DNA of 64,000 bases, taken from NCBI GenBank assembly GCA_024291935.2, contig CM044312.1, positions 623,501 through 687,500 on the forward strand, in the 5' to 3' direction. The position numbers were made by a program, and so were the translations under genes. Under the pieces are notes generated by a model that was given only the letters and a program-made list of their open reading frames with translations, ran no database searches and was not told where the DNA came from. The DNA comes from Okapia johnstoni (Eukaryota; Chordata; Mammalia; Artiodactyla; Giraffidae). Shown one piece after another: positions 23,028 through 33,440 of this stretch (within the stretch, counting starts at the first letter, position 1; each line of letters begins with the position of its first letter).

Positions 23028-23160
23028 GGATTCCCTCTTAGTCCAGTGGTTAAGACTGCATTTCCAGGGCTTCCAGCGTGGGGGGCATGTGTTCAGTGCT
23101 CTGGTTGGGGCACTAAGATCCCCCGTGTCATGCAGCGCGGCCGAAAGACTAAAAAGGAAA
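23028..23160 (+). mobile_element. CHR-type tRNA SINE
   Basis: GTCCAGTGGTTAAGACTGCA is the tRNA-Glu-like head; GGGGCACTAAGATCCC and the A-rich end (GACTAAAAAGGAAAAC) complete a diverged copy. Confidence 0.8.
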
Positions 23161-23396
23161 ACAGCATGTTTAGTGACAAAAACGAGGTGCACAGTACAAT
23201 ATCGTAAACAGCAAAGTCCAGGCACTTACAGCTCACGTTTATTTTAACCTGGGCAGACGGTTCTGTGGCTCTCAGCACCTTCGCACGGAACACTTCACCT
23301 TCCCAAGCAGAGCCTCTCTCCTCACCACAGAGACCCCCACCCCAGCCGCTGGGAACCACACCTACGTTCTGCCAGTGTGAGTTTGATCATTGTAGG

Positions 23397-23545
23397 TGCT
23401 TCTCAGATGGCACAGAGGTAAAGAATCTGCCTGCCAACGCAGGAGATGCAGGAGACGTGGGGACGTGAGTCTGAGCAAACTCCGGGAGGTAGCAGGGGAC
23501 GGAGGAGCCTGGCGTCCTGCCGGCCGTGGGGTCACGGAGAGCAAA
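23397..23545 (+). mobile_element. Chimeric SINE: Bov-tA head joined to BovB 3' end
   Basis: 23397-23462 is a Bov-tA tRNA-like head (TAAAGAATCTGCCTGCCAAC). It passes directly into BovB 3'-terminal sequence (ACGTGAGTCTGAGCAAACTC, GAGGAGCCTGGCGTCCTGCC) without the usual Bov-A middle part (no GAAGATCCCCTGGAG block). Confidence 0.6.
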
Positions 23546-24245
23546 CACGGTGCAGCGCCTGAGCCGCAGCAAGGGGCTGGCGGAAGGGCAGTCACGCAGC
23601 ACTCGTCCCTCTGCGTGTGGCTCCTGTCAGTCAGCCTGACGGCCTCGGGGCTCATTCCTGTTGTAGCAGGTGTCGGGGTGTCCTTCCTTTTCCAGGCGGG
23701 ATTCTGGATGGACATTTTGTTTACATGTTTACCCATCAGTGGACACTTGAGTGGCCTCCTGGCTGCTGTGACCATGGAGGTACAACTGTCTCCTTAAGGC
23801 CCTGCCTTAGACTTTGATGTGTTATTCTTAAGTAACTTCCACGGGCCAGGCATTCTGGTGAGCGCCTTCTGTACTGCAGGCGGACAGATGAGTGTGGATG
23901 GTTCCGGAATGTAGGACTCACTGGGCGCCGGGGGCGGCAGGAGAGGGGGTCCTGGGAGAGGGATCCGGGGGCCCATGGGCGGACATGGGTGAGGAGGGGC
24001 GGGCCTCCCACACGGATGCCCGCTGAGCACGCGGAGTGCTGGGGGCCAGAGCAGAGGGCGGCGGAGCGCCCGACCCTGCCCTTCACGGCAGGAGGCTCAG
24101 AGTCAGGGTCATCGTCAGGATGCGTGGCTGTTGCTCGGCACTCAGCTGGTCCACCTGGGCTCGAAGGCACAGCTGTGGGTGACTCATCGGCTGGGACCCT
24201 CCATTCTGAGGAGCTGCCCTCATCCTGTGAGAGTGGAGGGGCCAG
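23546..24245. other. Unique intron
   Basis: No exon or repeat recognised. Confidence 0.5.
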
Positions 24246-24321
24246 GGAGGCCGGGAAAGAGGAGGGGGGCGGGGCCGGGAGGGGGGGAGAAGGGGGAGGG
24301 GAGAAGGGAGGAGGGCTGGGG
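24246..24321 (+). repeat. G/A-rich low-complexity tract
   Basis: GGAGGGGGGCGGGGCCGGGA then runs of GGGGG separated by GAGAA: several G-quadruplex-capable stretches on the + strand. Confidence 0.85.
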
Positions 24322-24349
24322 CCCTGAAGACAGGGCTAGTGTGGACGAG

Positions 24350-24693
24350 CCCTTCCCCTGCCCTCCCCTCCCCTGCCCTCCCCTCCCCCTCCCCTGCCCT
24401 CCCCTCCCCCTCCCCTGCCCTCCCCTCCCCTGCCCTCCCCTCCCCCCCCTCCCCTGCCCTCCCTTCCCCCTCCCCTCCCCCCCTCCCCCCCCCCCTCCCT
24501 TCCTTCTCTCCAGCTTCGGGGCCCTGACATAAGGCTGGTGTGAACAAGTCCCCGCCCCCTCCTCTCCCCTCCCTCCCCCTCCCCCTCTCCCCCCCCCCTC
24601 TCCCCTCTCCTCTCCCCTCCCCTCCCCCCCTCCCTTCCCCCTCCCCCCCCCTCCCCCCTGTCCCCTCACTTCCCCCCCCCCCCCCGCCCCCCG
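24350..24693 (+). repeat. C/T-rich low-complexity array (CCCTGCCCTCCCCT-like)
   Basis: Over 300 bases of nearly pure pyrimidine, partly organised as CCCTGCCCTCCC units, interrupted once at 24508-24552 by unique sequence, and ending in C14. The large Gly/Arg frame on the minus strand is this array. Confidence 0.93.
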
Positions 24694-26742
24694 CTGTCCT
24701 CCCTGGGAGGTGGAATAGGAGTGGGTGCAGCGCAGGTGATGGACGGCTGTTTCTGAGTGACTGTCACCTTCCCAATAAGATGAGGCTGACAGATGCTGCT
24801 CCCGGAATCCCGCATGACTGTGCGGTTCTCCTTCAGCGTGGCTGATGGCCCGCAGCGCCAGGCCTTTCTTTTCTCCTCGGAATAGTCAATGGAACAGTCC
24901 AGGCTGATAAGAGGAGTGGCCTGGTTACCTGGCAACGGGCTGGAGCGGAGGGCTGCTGAAGGGAAGATCAGCTGCGGCGATAAACCGCTGTCCTTCCCCA
25001 CTGTTTCTCTGTGGACCGCGCAGACAGCAGCAAAGCCGGCAGCCCCAGAGAGTTGGGTGGGGTCTGAGCTCCCAAAGGAAGCTTGCTGCGTGCCCTTGAG
25101 CCAGCCTTGGGCAGGTGCCCTTGCCAGGAAGAGCCTGGCTTCCTGGGACCCCCAGGGGAGGCCTCTAAGAAAGCGGGGGAAGCAGCACTGAAATCCCCGC
25201 AGCCTGGCCTGCAGGTCAGCCAGGCCAGGCCGAGACAGCAGCAGGACCGGCTGGCCTGGGGCAGAGTCAGCCCCATCGGGACCCTGAGAGCTGGCAGCGA
25301 GGCTTGAAGATCGGGTGCAGTCGGTGGTTTGGTTCCCGCTTCTTCATTGTCTCTCTTCCAGTAAACGCCTTTGTGTGGATGAGGCCTGCTGGCCGCTGCG
25401 TCAGGAAGCTGCCTCCCTGCCCATCGGCCCCGTGTCCACTGCACTCTCCTCTGCCCTTGAATCTTGCCTTTTGTCTGCTGGTCGTTTCTACAAGACGTGG
25501 AATTTTAGAACTGGGAGAGGTTCAGATCATTTGCTTCTCTTCCGTTATTTTCAGAAACAAACAAAATCCAAACCCCAGACCCCTGAGGACCGGAGAGGTG
25601 GAAGTCACACAGCCCTCTGGGCTCCTCCAGCCAGGCTCCTGGCCGGCACTGCAAGGGTGAATGACCACCACACGTTTCCGCTGGTCCACGGGAATGTTCT
25701 GTCCTGGTAGTTCCATCGGATTCCATGTAGAAAAGGCAAAGGCAATTTGGCCGCTAGAGACTCTACTTGAGCGTTTTTACTGTGATACCTGGCTGCTCAG
25801 ATATGCGGTGAGCTCGTCTCCATCACTGCATTTCCTTCTGCGCGTGCCTGGTGCGGGTCCTGTCTGGCTTCTTCCTCGGAGGCCTGCCTGCCGGAACTGG
25901 AACTCGGGTCGCCTTTCAGATGGGAGTTCAGTGCGATGGTGTTTGATTATGTTCTGCTTTCCTCTAACGGCAGTAAAGGGAGCTGCGGGAGCTGAAACGA
26001 GACATCCTCGCCGAGGAGCGGAGGGAAGCAGGCCGCCTGCCGGCTGCTGGGAGGCGGCCCCGCACGGGCCCCCGCTCTGGCGGCTCTCTGTGAGACGAAA
26101 GGCCTGGTGCAGGATGAGTGGGTGCTGGCGGGGTGAGCTGCTGCTCAGAAGGGGTGAAGCGGGGCAGGTCCTGCTCTCAGAACAGCTGGAGGCTCAGCAC
26201 TGCCCGGGGGTTTGCACTCGAGCCCAGAGCCCTCAAGCCGAAGAGACCTCAGGGAAGGTCTGATTTGGCAGCTGTGTTTCAGGAACTGGGACACAGAGAA
26301 GGGAGGCCGTGCACCAGGGGCTGCACAGCAGGCTGGCGGAAACGCCGGGCCGGGGGCCTGTCTCCTGCCGCTGCCTCCTCGCCCTTTAGTGGGACTCAGG
26401 ACACGGCGTGGGCGGGGGGCAGACACAGTCGTGCCACTCGGTGAGGGGGGCCGCAGCTCCAGTCTCCTTGGCCAAGTGGAAGCCGTCTGACCAGGTCTTC
26501 TCAGGACACAGCCCGAAGCGGGGCTGTCTTTCTGCCCTGACTTTCCGTGTTGTTCCACTGCCACCCGCCCAAGGAAAACTTCGATGCCCAAACCTCTGAT
26601 GCCAAAACCTCTGATGCCAATGCGTCACGCCAGGGCTGGGAGCAAGGGGGGCGGCTGCTGACAGCCCGTGTCCTGGCGCTGAGCGGGGCTCAAGGACGTT
26701 GGCCACCCTCGGGACAGCAGCTGTCCTGCCTGTAAGCCAAAA
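24694..26742. other. Unique intron
   Basis: No exon found. It holds a perfect-half-site RFX X-box-like motif at 24924-24936 and a 15-bp triplicate (GATGCCAAAACCTCT-like) at 26583-26621. Confidence 0.5.
24924..24936. promoter_or_regulatory. RFX X-box-like motif
   Basis: GTTACC-T-GGCAAC: both half-sites fit GTTRCC / GGYAAC with a one-base spacer. Seen in sequence; function not shown. Confidence 0.4.
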
Positions 26743-26924
26743 AGTGAAAGCCGCTCAGTCATGTCCGACTCTTTGTGACCCCATGGACTCTACAGTCCAC
26801 GGAATTCTGCAGGCCAGAGTCCTGGAGTGGGTAGCCTATCCCTTCTCCAGGGGCTCTTCCCAACCCAGGAATCAAACTGGGGCCTCCTGCATTGCAGGCG
26901 GTTCCTCACCAGCTGAGCTCTCAG
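26743..26924 (-). mobile_element. Bov-tA SINE, antisense
   Basis: GAAAGCCGCTCAGTCATGTC at the left (3' end), CCTGCATTGCAGGCGGTTCC toward the tRNA-like head at the right. Moderately diverged. Confidence 0.92.
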
Positions 26925-27506
26925 GCCTGAATAAAGGGCAGGCTCTGTTCTCTTCAGCTCCGGTTATTCCAGGGTCTCAGACTGTGCTCCGGGGCCCGTG
27001 GTGCGAGCATCTGAGGCAGCGGGCAGGGTCCGGCCATTTCGGGAGCAGGAGGCGGGCAGAGCGGCCCTGTGTGCGGAGGAAGCGCTCAGAGGGGCGGCCG
27101 CTCCCTTCCGGCCCATGACTGCTCCCACCTGCATCCTGAGTCCCGTGCCCACGCCCCCTCGGTGACCCTGCCGGGGCTTTCTTGCAGGAGCCTGGGTGCT
27201 GGGGGCTCTGTGCCGGTCAGTGCTCAGGATCGCCCCCCACCCCCACCCCGATGCCTCCGGAGCCCTGAGCTTCTGTGCTGGGCAGGCAGCGCTTCGTGCT
27301 CGGGGCAGGGCAGTGAGGGGTGAGGCTGCAGCCGTGTGGGCGGGGCGCACCCAGACCCTTCGGTTCTCAGGGCTGGCGGTGGGCGGCTGTGCTGAGGGAG
27401 GGCGCAGCCTGGAGCCCGCGCCGGGGTCAGCAGAGGGCAGCTCCTGGGCCTCTGCCCTCCCCTCAGCTCTCTCACGGCCAGAGCTGAGCAGCTGGGACAC
27501 CCACGG
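26925..27506. other. Unique GC-rich intron
   Basis: Nothing recognised. Confidence 0.5.
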
Positions 27507-27725
27507 CCTTCCACGTGGGGGTCCATCCATGTGGGGGTCCTTCCACGTGGGGGTCCTTCCATGTGGGGGTCCTTCCATGTGGGGGGGGTCCTTCCATGAC
27601 ACGTGGCAGTCATTCCATGTGGGGGGTCCTTCCACGTGGGGGTCCTTACACATGGGGGGTCCATTCACATGCAGGTCCTTCCATGATACGCGGGAGTCCT
27701 TCCACGTCATGTCATGGTACTTCCT
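27507..27725 (+). repeat. 16-bp minisatellite rich in CACGTG / CATGTG
   Basis: About 13 units of the type TCCTTCCACGTGGGGG, alternating CACGTG and CATGTG in the middle. Units toward the right end are degenerate. Long Gly/Ser/Trp-rich frames over it are repeat translations. Confidence 0.92.
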
Positions 27726-27934
27726 GTCGGGCTCTGCAGGGGCAGCAGTGCATGGGGGAGTGGGGACTCCCCGCCGCTGGCCTGCAGGGCCCCCCAGGGA
27801 CACTGGCTCAGCCAGAACTGCCATGACGGTCCTCTCCCACCTCGTCAGAGCACTCCTGAGGCTTTTCCCTCTGCAAAAAGTGCCACGCCCCGGGATCTAA
27901 CCAACCAAAGTTAGTTTCATTTAAATGGATCCTT

Positions 27935-28423
27935 GTGGGTCCTTCCACTGGGAGAGATAAGAAAGCCTTCCTGAGTGATTACTGCAAAGAAATAGAGGAA
28001 AACAATAGAATGGGAAAGACTAGAGATTTCTTCAAGAAAATTAGAGATACCAAGGGAACATTTCATGCAAAGATGGGCTCAATAAAGGACAGAAATGGTA
28101 TGGACCTAACAGAAGCAGAAGATATTAAGAAGAGGTGGCAAGAATACACAGAAGAACTGTATAAAAAAGATCTTCACGACCCCGATAATCACGATGGTGT
28201 GATCACTCACCTAGAGCCAGACATCCTGGAATGTGAAGTCAAGTGGGCCTTAGGAAGCATCACTACGAACAAAGCTAGTGGAGGTGATGGAATTCCAGTT
28301 GAGCTATTTCAGTTCCTAAAAGATGATGCTGTGAAAGTGCTGCACTCAATATGCAAGCAAATTTGGAAAACTCAGCAGTGGCCACAGGACTGGAAAAGGT
28401 CAGTTTTCATTCCAATCCCTTAG
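27935..28423 (+). pseudogene. BovB pre-RT and early RT remnant
   Basis: A 162-codon open stretch with RTE-type motifs (SDYCKEIEENNRMGKTRDFF; NKASGGDGIPVELF) ends at a TAG that replaces a Lys codon. Homology continues in the same frame beyond the stop. The first few codons belong to flanking DNA. Not functional. Confidence 0.85.
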
Positions 28424-29732
28424 AAAGGCAATGCGAAAGAATGCTCAAACTACTGCATGATTGCACTCATCTCACACACTAGTAAAGTAATGCTCAAAAT
28501 TCTCCAAGCCAGGCTTCAGTGATACACGAATCATGAACTTCCAGATGTTCAAGCTGGTTTTAGAAAAGGCAGAGGAACCAGAGATCAAATTGCCAACATC
28601 CACTGGATCATCAAAAAAGCAAGAGAGTTCCAGAAAAACATCTATTTCTGCTTTATTGACTATGCCAAAGCCTTTGACTGTGTGGATCACAATAAACTGC
28701 GGAAAATTCTGAAAGAGATGGGAATACCTGACCTGCCTCTTGAGAAATCTGTATGCAGGTCAGGAAGCAACAGTTAGAACTGGACATGGAACAACAGATT
28801 GGTTCCAAATATAGAAAGGAGTACGTCAAGACTGTGTATTGTCACCCTGCTTATTTAACTTGTATGCAGAGTACATCATGACAGACGCTGGGCTGGACGA
28901 AGCACAAGCTGGAATCAAGATTGCTGGGAGAAATATCAATAACCTCAGATATGCAGATGACATCACCCTTATGGCTTAAAGTGAAGAACTGAAGAGCCTC
29001 TTGATGAAAATGAAAGAAGAGAGTGAAAAGTTGGCTTAAAGCTCAACATTCAGAAAACTAAGATCATGGCATCATGTCCCATCACTTCATGACAAATAGA
29101 TGGGGAAACAAGGGAAACAGTGGCTGTTTATTTTTTTGGGCTCCAAAATCACTGCAGATGGTGATTGTAGCCATGAAATTAAAAGATGCTTACTCCTAAG
29201 AAGAAAAGTTATGATCAACCTAGACAGCATATTAAAAAGCAGAGACATTACTTTGCCAACAAAGGTCCGTCTAGTTAAGGTTATGGTTTGTCCAGTGGTC
29301 ATGTATGGATGTGAGAGTTGAACTATAAAGAAAGCTGAGCGCTGAAGAAGTGATGCTTTTGAACTGTGGTGTTGGAGAAGACTCTTGAGAGTCCCTTGGA
29401 CTGCAAGGAGATCCCACCAGTCCATCCTAACGGAGACCAGTCCTGAATATTCATTGGAAGGACTGATGCTGAAGCTGAAACTCCAATACTTTGGCCACCT
29501 GATGCAAAGAGCTGACTCATTTGAAAAGACCCTGATGCTGGGAAGGATTGAAGGTGAGAGGAGAAGGGGACAACAGAGAATGAGATGGCTGGACAGCATC
29601 ACCGACTCAATGGACATGAGTTTGAGTAAACTGCGGGAGTTGATGATGGACAGGGAGGCCTGGTGTGCTGCCGTCCATGGGGTCAAAAACTGTCGGACAC
29701 AACTGAGCGACTGAAGTGAACTGAACTGAACT
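27940..29732 (+). mobile_element. BovB LINE, sense, longest copy (1.8 kb), 5'-truncated
   Basis: Begins in the spacer before RT, covers all of RT and the C-terminal region, and ends with the (ACTGA)n-type BovB tail at 29712-29732. The upstream endonuclease is missing. The RT frame is broken by substitutions to stop and by indels, although motif A (FIDYAKAFDCVDH, near 28655) and YADD (near 28952) are still readable. Confidence 0.96.
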
Positions 29733-30334
29733 GTGGGTCCCAGAAGCTGGTTCTAATGGCATCTGATGGCCTCAGGACAAGGCTGCCCAGTTCACTCTTG
29801 GGGGGTGGTTCAGGCCATCACCAGGCAGGTGTCTCCCTTCCCAGGGCCTCACTGGAGGGGGACCCGGGGGAGCCAGCAGCCTGAGAAATGGGGAGAAGAC
29901 ATGTCCGTCCAGCCCTCTGGCTGGGTCTCCTCTCCCAACTTCTGCCTCCCTGCGGCGTGTCCGAGCCTTCAGCCATGGGGTTGCTGGGTCCTGCGTGGAG
30001 AGTAATTCCATTCTTTCCCTCCTGCCCCTCTGCACAGACTCAGCAACTGCACAGGGGCTACTCCTGCAGATTGTTTGCTTTTCAAAGAAAAACCACATCT
30101 GTCTTGATACTTTATCCAGGTGTTAGTTTCCTAAGAGCTGGGTCCCTCTTGGTTCTCCATCCTTTCAGACACAGTGCGTGTTTGTGAGTCACAGTGACCA
30201 TCGGACCCTCTGCCTTTGATTTCGTCTTGTTGGAAAACATGGAGGCTGCTAAGCCGTGAGAACATCCTGGCCTTGTCCAGCCTCAGCCTCGAGCTGGGCT
30301 GGGAGCCTGGGGCAGCTCCCGTTGACTGAAGCAA
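29733..30334. other. Unique intron
   Basis: Nothing recognised. Confidence 0.5.
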
Positions 30335-30397
30335 GCGCCGACTGTGACCTGCAGCAAGTCACTCAACCTCTCTGGGCCCTAGTTTCCCCGACAGTGA
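30335..30397 (+). mobile_element. MIR core fragment
   Basis: CTGCAGCAAGTCACTCAACC followed by TCTCTGGGCCCTAGTTTCC is typical MIR wording. It is cut at the right by a ruminant SINE/BovB tail fragment. Confidence 0.75.
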
Positions 30398-30444
30398 AGT
30401 TCACTTCAGCCGCTCAGTTGTGCCTTACTCTTTGTGAGCCACTA
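30398..30444 (-). mobile_element. Short Bov-tA/BovB 3'-tail fragment, antisense
   Basis: TTCACTTCAGCCGCTCAGTT and the diverged continuation CTTTGTGAGCCAC match only the shared 3' end. Confidence 0.55.
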
Positions 30445-30487
30445 GTTTGTTCTCCATGTCTGTGAGTCTGTTTCTGCCTTGGGATAG

Positions 30488-30715
30488 TCAGCTCAGTTCA
30501 GTTGCTCAGTCATGTCTGACTCTTTGCCACTCCATGGACTGCAGCATGCCAGGCTTCCATGCCCATCACCAACTCCCGGAGCTTGTTCACACTCATGTCC
30601 ATTGAGTCAGTGATGCCAGCCAACCGTTTCATCCTCTGTAATCCCCTTCTCCTCCTGCCTTCAATCTTTCCCAGCATCAGGGTTGGCTCTTCGCATCAGG
30701 TGGCCAAAGTATTGG
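30488..30715 (-). mobile_element. BovB 3' end, antisense (left arm of fold-back)
   Basis: CTCAGTTCAGTTGCTCAGTC through GGTGGCCAAAGTATTGGAG: the terminal ~230 bases of BovB in reverse. Confidence 0.93.
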
Positions 30716-31247
30716 AGATACTTGCTCCTTGGAAGAAAAGCTATGAAAAACCTAGACAACATGTTAAAAAGTAGAGCTATCACTTTTCCAACAAAGGACT
30801 GTACAAGTCAAAGCTGTGGTTTTTCTAGTAGTCATGTACGAATGTGAGAGTTGGACCATAAAGAAGCCTGATCATTGAAGAATTGATGCTTTTGAATTGT
30901 AGTGCTGAAAAAGACTCTTGAGAGTCCCTTGGACAGCAAGGAGATCAAACCGGTCAATCCTAAAGGAAATTAGTTCTGAATATTCATTGGAAGGCCTGAT
31001 GCTGAAGCTGAAGCTCCAATACTTTGGCCACATGATGCAAAGACCTGACTCATTTGAAAAGACCCTGATGCTGGGAAAGATTGAGGGCAGGAGGAGAAGG
31101 GGACCACAGAGGATGAGATGGTTGGATAGCATCATGACTCAATGGAGATGAGTTTGAGCAAGCTCTGGTAGCTGGTGATGGACAGGGAGGCCTGGCGTGC
31201 TGCAGTCCACGGGGTTGCAGAGTCGGACACAACTGAACAACAACACA
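30716..31247 (+). mobile_element. BovB 3' end, sense (right arm of fold-back)
   Basis: Starts CTTGCTCCTTGGAAGAAAAG and runs to the BovB tail. Its last ~230 bases (about 31010-31240) are the inverse of the preceding copy. Confidence 0.93.
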
Positions 31248-31399
31248 TGAGACCACAGGGACTCTGGAGAACACGCTCCATCAGCGCAGCGTGACTGTGA
31301 CGATCACATTTTCTTCATCAGAAGGTGGGACGGCATTCTGGAGGAGGCTTGTGCTCAGGGTGCTAATGCCGGAAGGTGAAGGGGGCATTTGGAGGATCC

Positions 31400-32480
31400 C
31401 GGGGGCTCGCGGGTGTCGCGGTGGGACCCGCAGCTGTGACACTGGCGAGTCCGGATCGTCCACGTGAAGTGGGCTGACGGGCATGTGCAGCGCGGCCCGG
31501 AGTGTGGCTGGGACTCCACAGCTTACGACTAGTGAGCACTCCGAGGGCCGCCTGGACCGGAGCGGGCTCCGTTCTGGCTTCTCGCTCTCGGCAGGCGGGC
31601 GACCTCAGCGCAGCTCGGCCCAGTCGGGCCCGCCAGCCCCGGCCCTCGGCCTGGGCTCGTCAGCCGGCTGACCTTCCCGGAGCGCTCTGCGTGCCCGGTG
31701 GTGGGGAGGTGGACCCGAGACCGACGGCAGGGGGGGCGGTGGGCCTCAGGAGCCGGGGCCTGGGGCTGAGGGCGGCGGGCGAGGAGGGCTCGGGCCTCGG
31801 TGCTTCCCGCGCGCAGAGAGCGCGTGCGGCCCGGCCCAGGAGCCGGAAGCTGTGTTCCCAAGGACGGAGACGGTGTAGCTTCGCTGCAGAAATTATGTGG
31901 AGGATATTTTATCAATTCAAGGGAGAGTTTTCTCTCCTCTCTGGAGAATTCAACAGGGCAGTGATCCTGGGCCTTACTCTTCTCTTGACCGGGAAGCTGC
32001 AGGGCAGTGGGCGCCTTCCGCCTTCCCCACTAGTGCGATGCCCCTGCGGTCAAGAGAGCCTGGGCACTGGGGGCGCTTCCGCGCGGAGGGGCGGCTGGGG
32101 AGGCGGGAGGAGCGACAGGGCGGCCAGGCCGGCCGGCGGACACCTGGCAACTGGAGGGCCTGGGCAGCCTGCGAGTAGGTGCGGCGGCCGCCTGCGGACG
32201 GGGAGACAGCCCCGCGTGCAGGAGGCCGCAGAGCCCTGGCAGACGGACGGCCCTCCCTCCATCGGGCGCCTCCAGCCCAGAGGAGAGGGACGGGCCCCTG
32301 GGTGAGCCTGCGCTCTGATCCCCCACGGGGTCAGCCGGGCCGGTGAGGTGCACTCGCAGTGCCGGGAGGGTGAGGCTCTTGTGGGGGCGCCCCGCCCAGG
32401 GAGGAGGCCGCGGCAGGCGTCTGGGCCCCAAGGGAGAAGCTCGCAGAGCCCGTGGGGACACGGCCCGGGGGTCACTGCCT
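31400..32480. promoter_or_regulatory. Intragenic CpG island
   Basis: GC-rich with roughly 30 CpG in the ~280 bases from 31541 by hand count, the densest non-repetitive CpG stretch in the window. It holds a short AT-rich insert at 31885-31960 that includes a perfect hairpin GGAGAG-TTTT-CTCTCC (31922-31937). No PTPRN2 exon is recognisable inside. Open frames up to 267 codons are expected in such composition. It could be an internal or antisense promoter. Confidence 0.65.
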
Positions 32481-33285
32481 TGCTCTTCTCCGTGTGCGCC
32501 AGTGGGAGCGCGAGTGTGCAAAGCCTGTGTGGCTGTGTGCATCTGTGGCGGTGTGTGAGCACGCCCATAGGTGTGCAGGTGTGTGCATTCATTGCGTGCG
32601 TGTACTCGTTTGTGTGCACATGCATGTGCTCGAGTGTGCGTGTCTCACTCCCCAGCCTCCCTAGTCCCGGGAGCTGCGGGACTGCCCGCGAGGTTGCAGC
32701 CGGGAGCTGGTGCTGCGGGCGGGAGTCAATGCTGCTGCTGCGGCCTCCCGCCACCTTCAGGTCTCACGGGGCGCGACTGAGTGGCAGGGGCCCGCTGTGT
32801 CTGAGCAGGTCACAGGCCTAAGGCCCTGCGGCCATGCCTGATGCTCCTGCCAGCGTGCCGGGGCTCTCAGGGCTGCTCACCCAGATTCCTGCTGTCTGTC
32901 TCCTCCCACGGCTGTTTCCTTTTGGTGCCTGCTGTATACAGTTTGGTGCCTGCTATATACAGTGCTCTGAGAACCCGAACGAGACCACAGGCGTGCGGTT
33001 TCCTGTGGTTGTGGAAAGGGTGAGGCTGGTCTGGCGCCGGCCCCGTGGGTACCGCCTGTCCTTCCCTCACGAGGAGTTCTGACCTGGACGGTCCTTGCGG
33101 CATCCTCACCTGCGCCGTGGCTCTGCCAGCACCGCCTCTGGCACATCCGCGTTTTCAGAGACTTTACCATTGTGGCGCCTTTGCTGCCTGTCTTGCTCCA
33201 AAATCAAAATCATTGATTTTGAGGTTTGCACTGAACCAAGATTATACATTTACACACGTGTGTTACTGGCATGCATGAAGTGTTC
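32481..33285. other. Unique intron with short TG-rich part
   Basis: TG-rich at 32500-32645. A 21-bp unit (TTTGGTGCCTGCTGTATACAG-like) is present twice at 32928-32969. Otherwise unremarkable. Confidence 0.5.
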
Positions 33286-33440
33286 ACACAGTCACTGAGC
33301 AGCTGTGTGTGTTGCAGTCCTTAATTAGTCCTAAGCTAATTTGCATGCTGGGAAGATCCGGGAAGATGGCAGCATCGTCTTTATTAATCTCCCATCCTGT
33401 GGTCCCTTCCCAAAGATGATGAGCAAATGTAAGGAAGACA
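33286..33440. other. Conserved-noncoding candidate with octamer
   Basis: CCTTAATTAGTCCTAAGC and then TAATTTGCATGC, which contains the POU octamer ATTTGCAT (near 33339), lie within 30 bases. No repeat recognised. Confidence 0.35.

Noticed and set aside
26964..27824. 286-codon frame on the minus strand
   Set aside because: About a quarter of it is the 16-bp minisatellite; the rest is GC-rich shadow.
31502..32305. 267-codon frame in the CpG island
   Set aside because: High-GC sequence rarely has stops; no conserved protein features.
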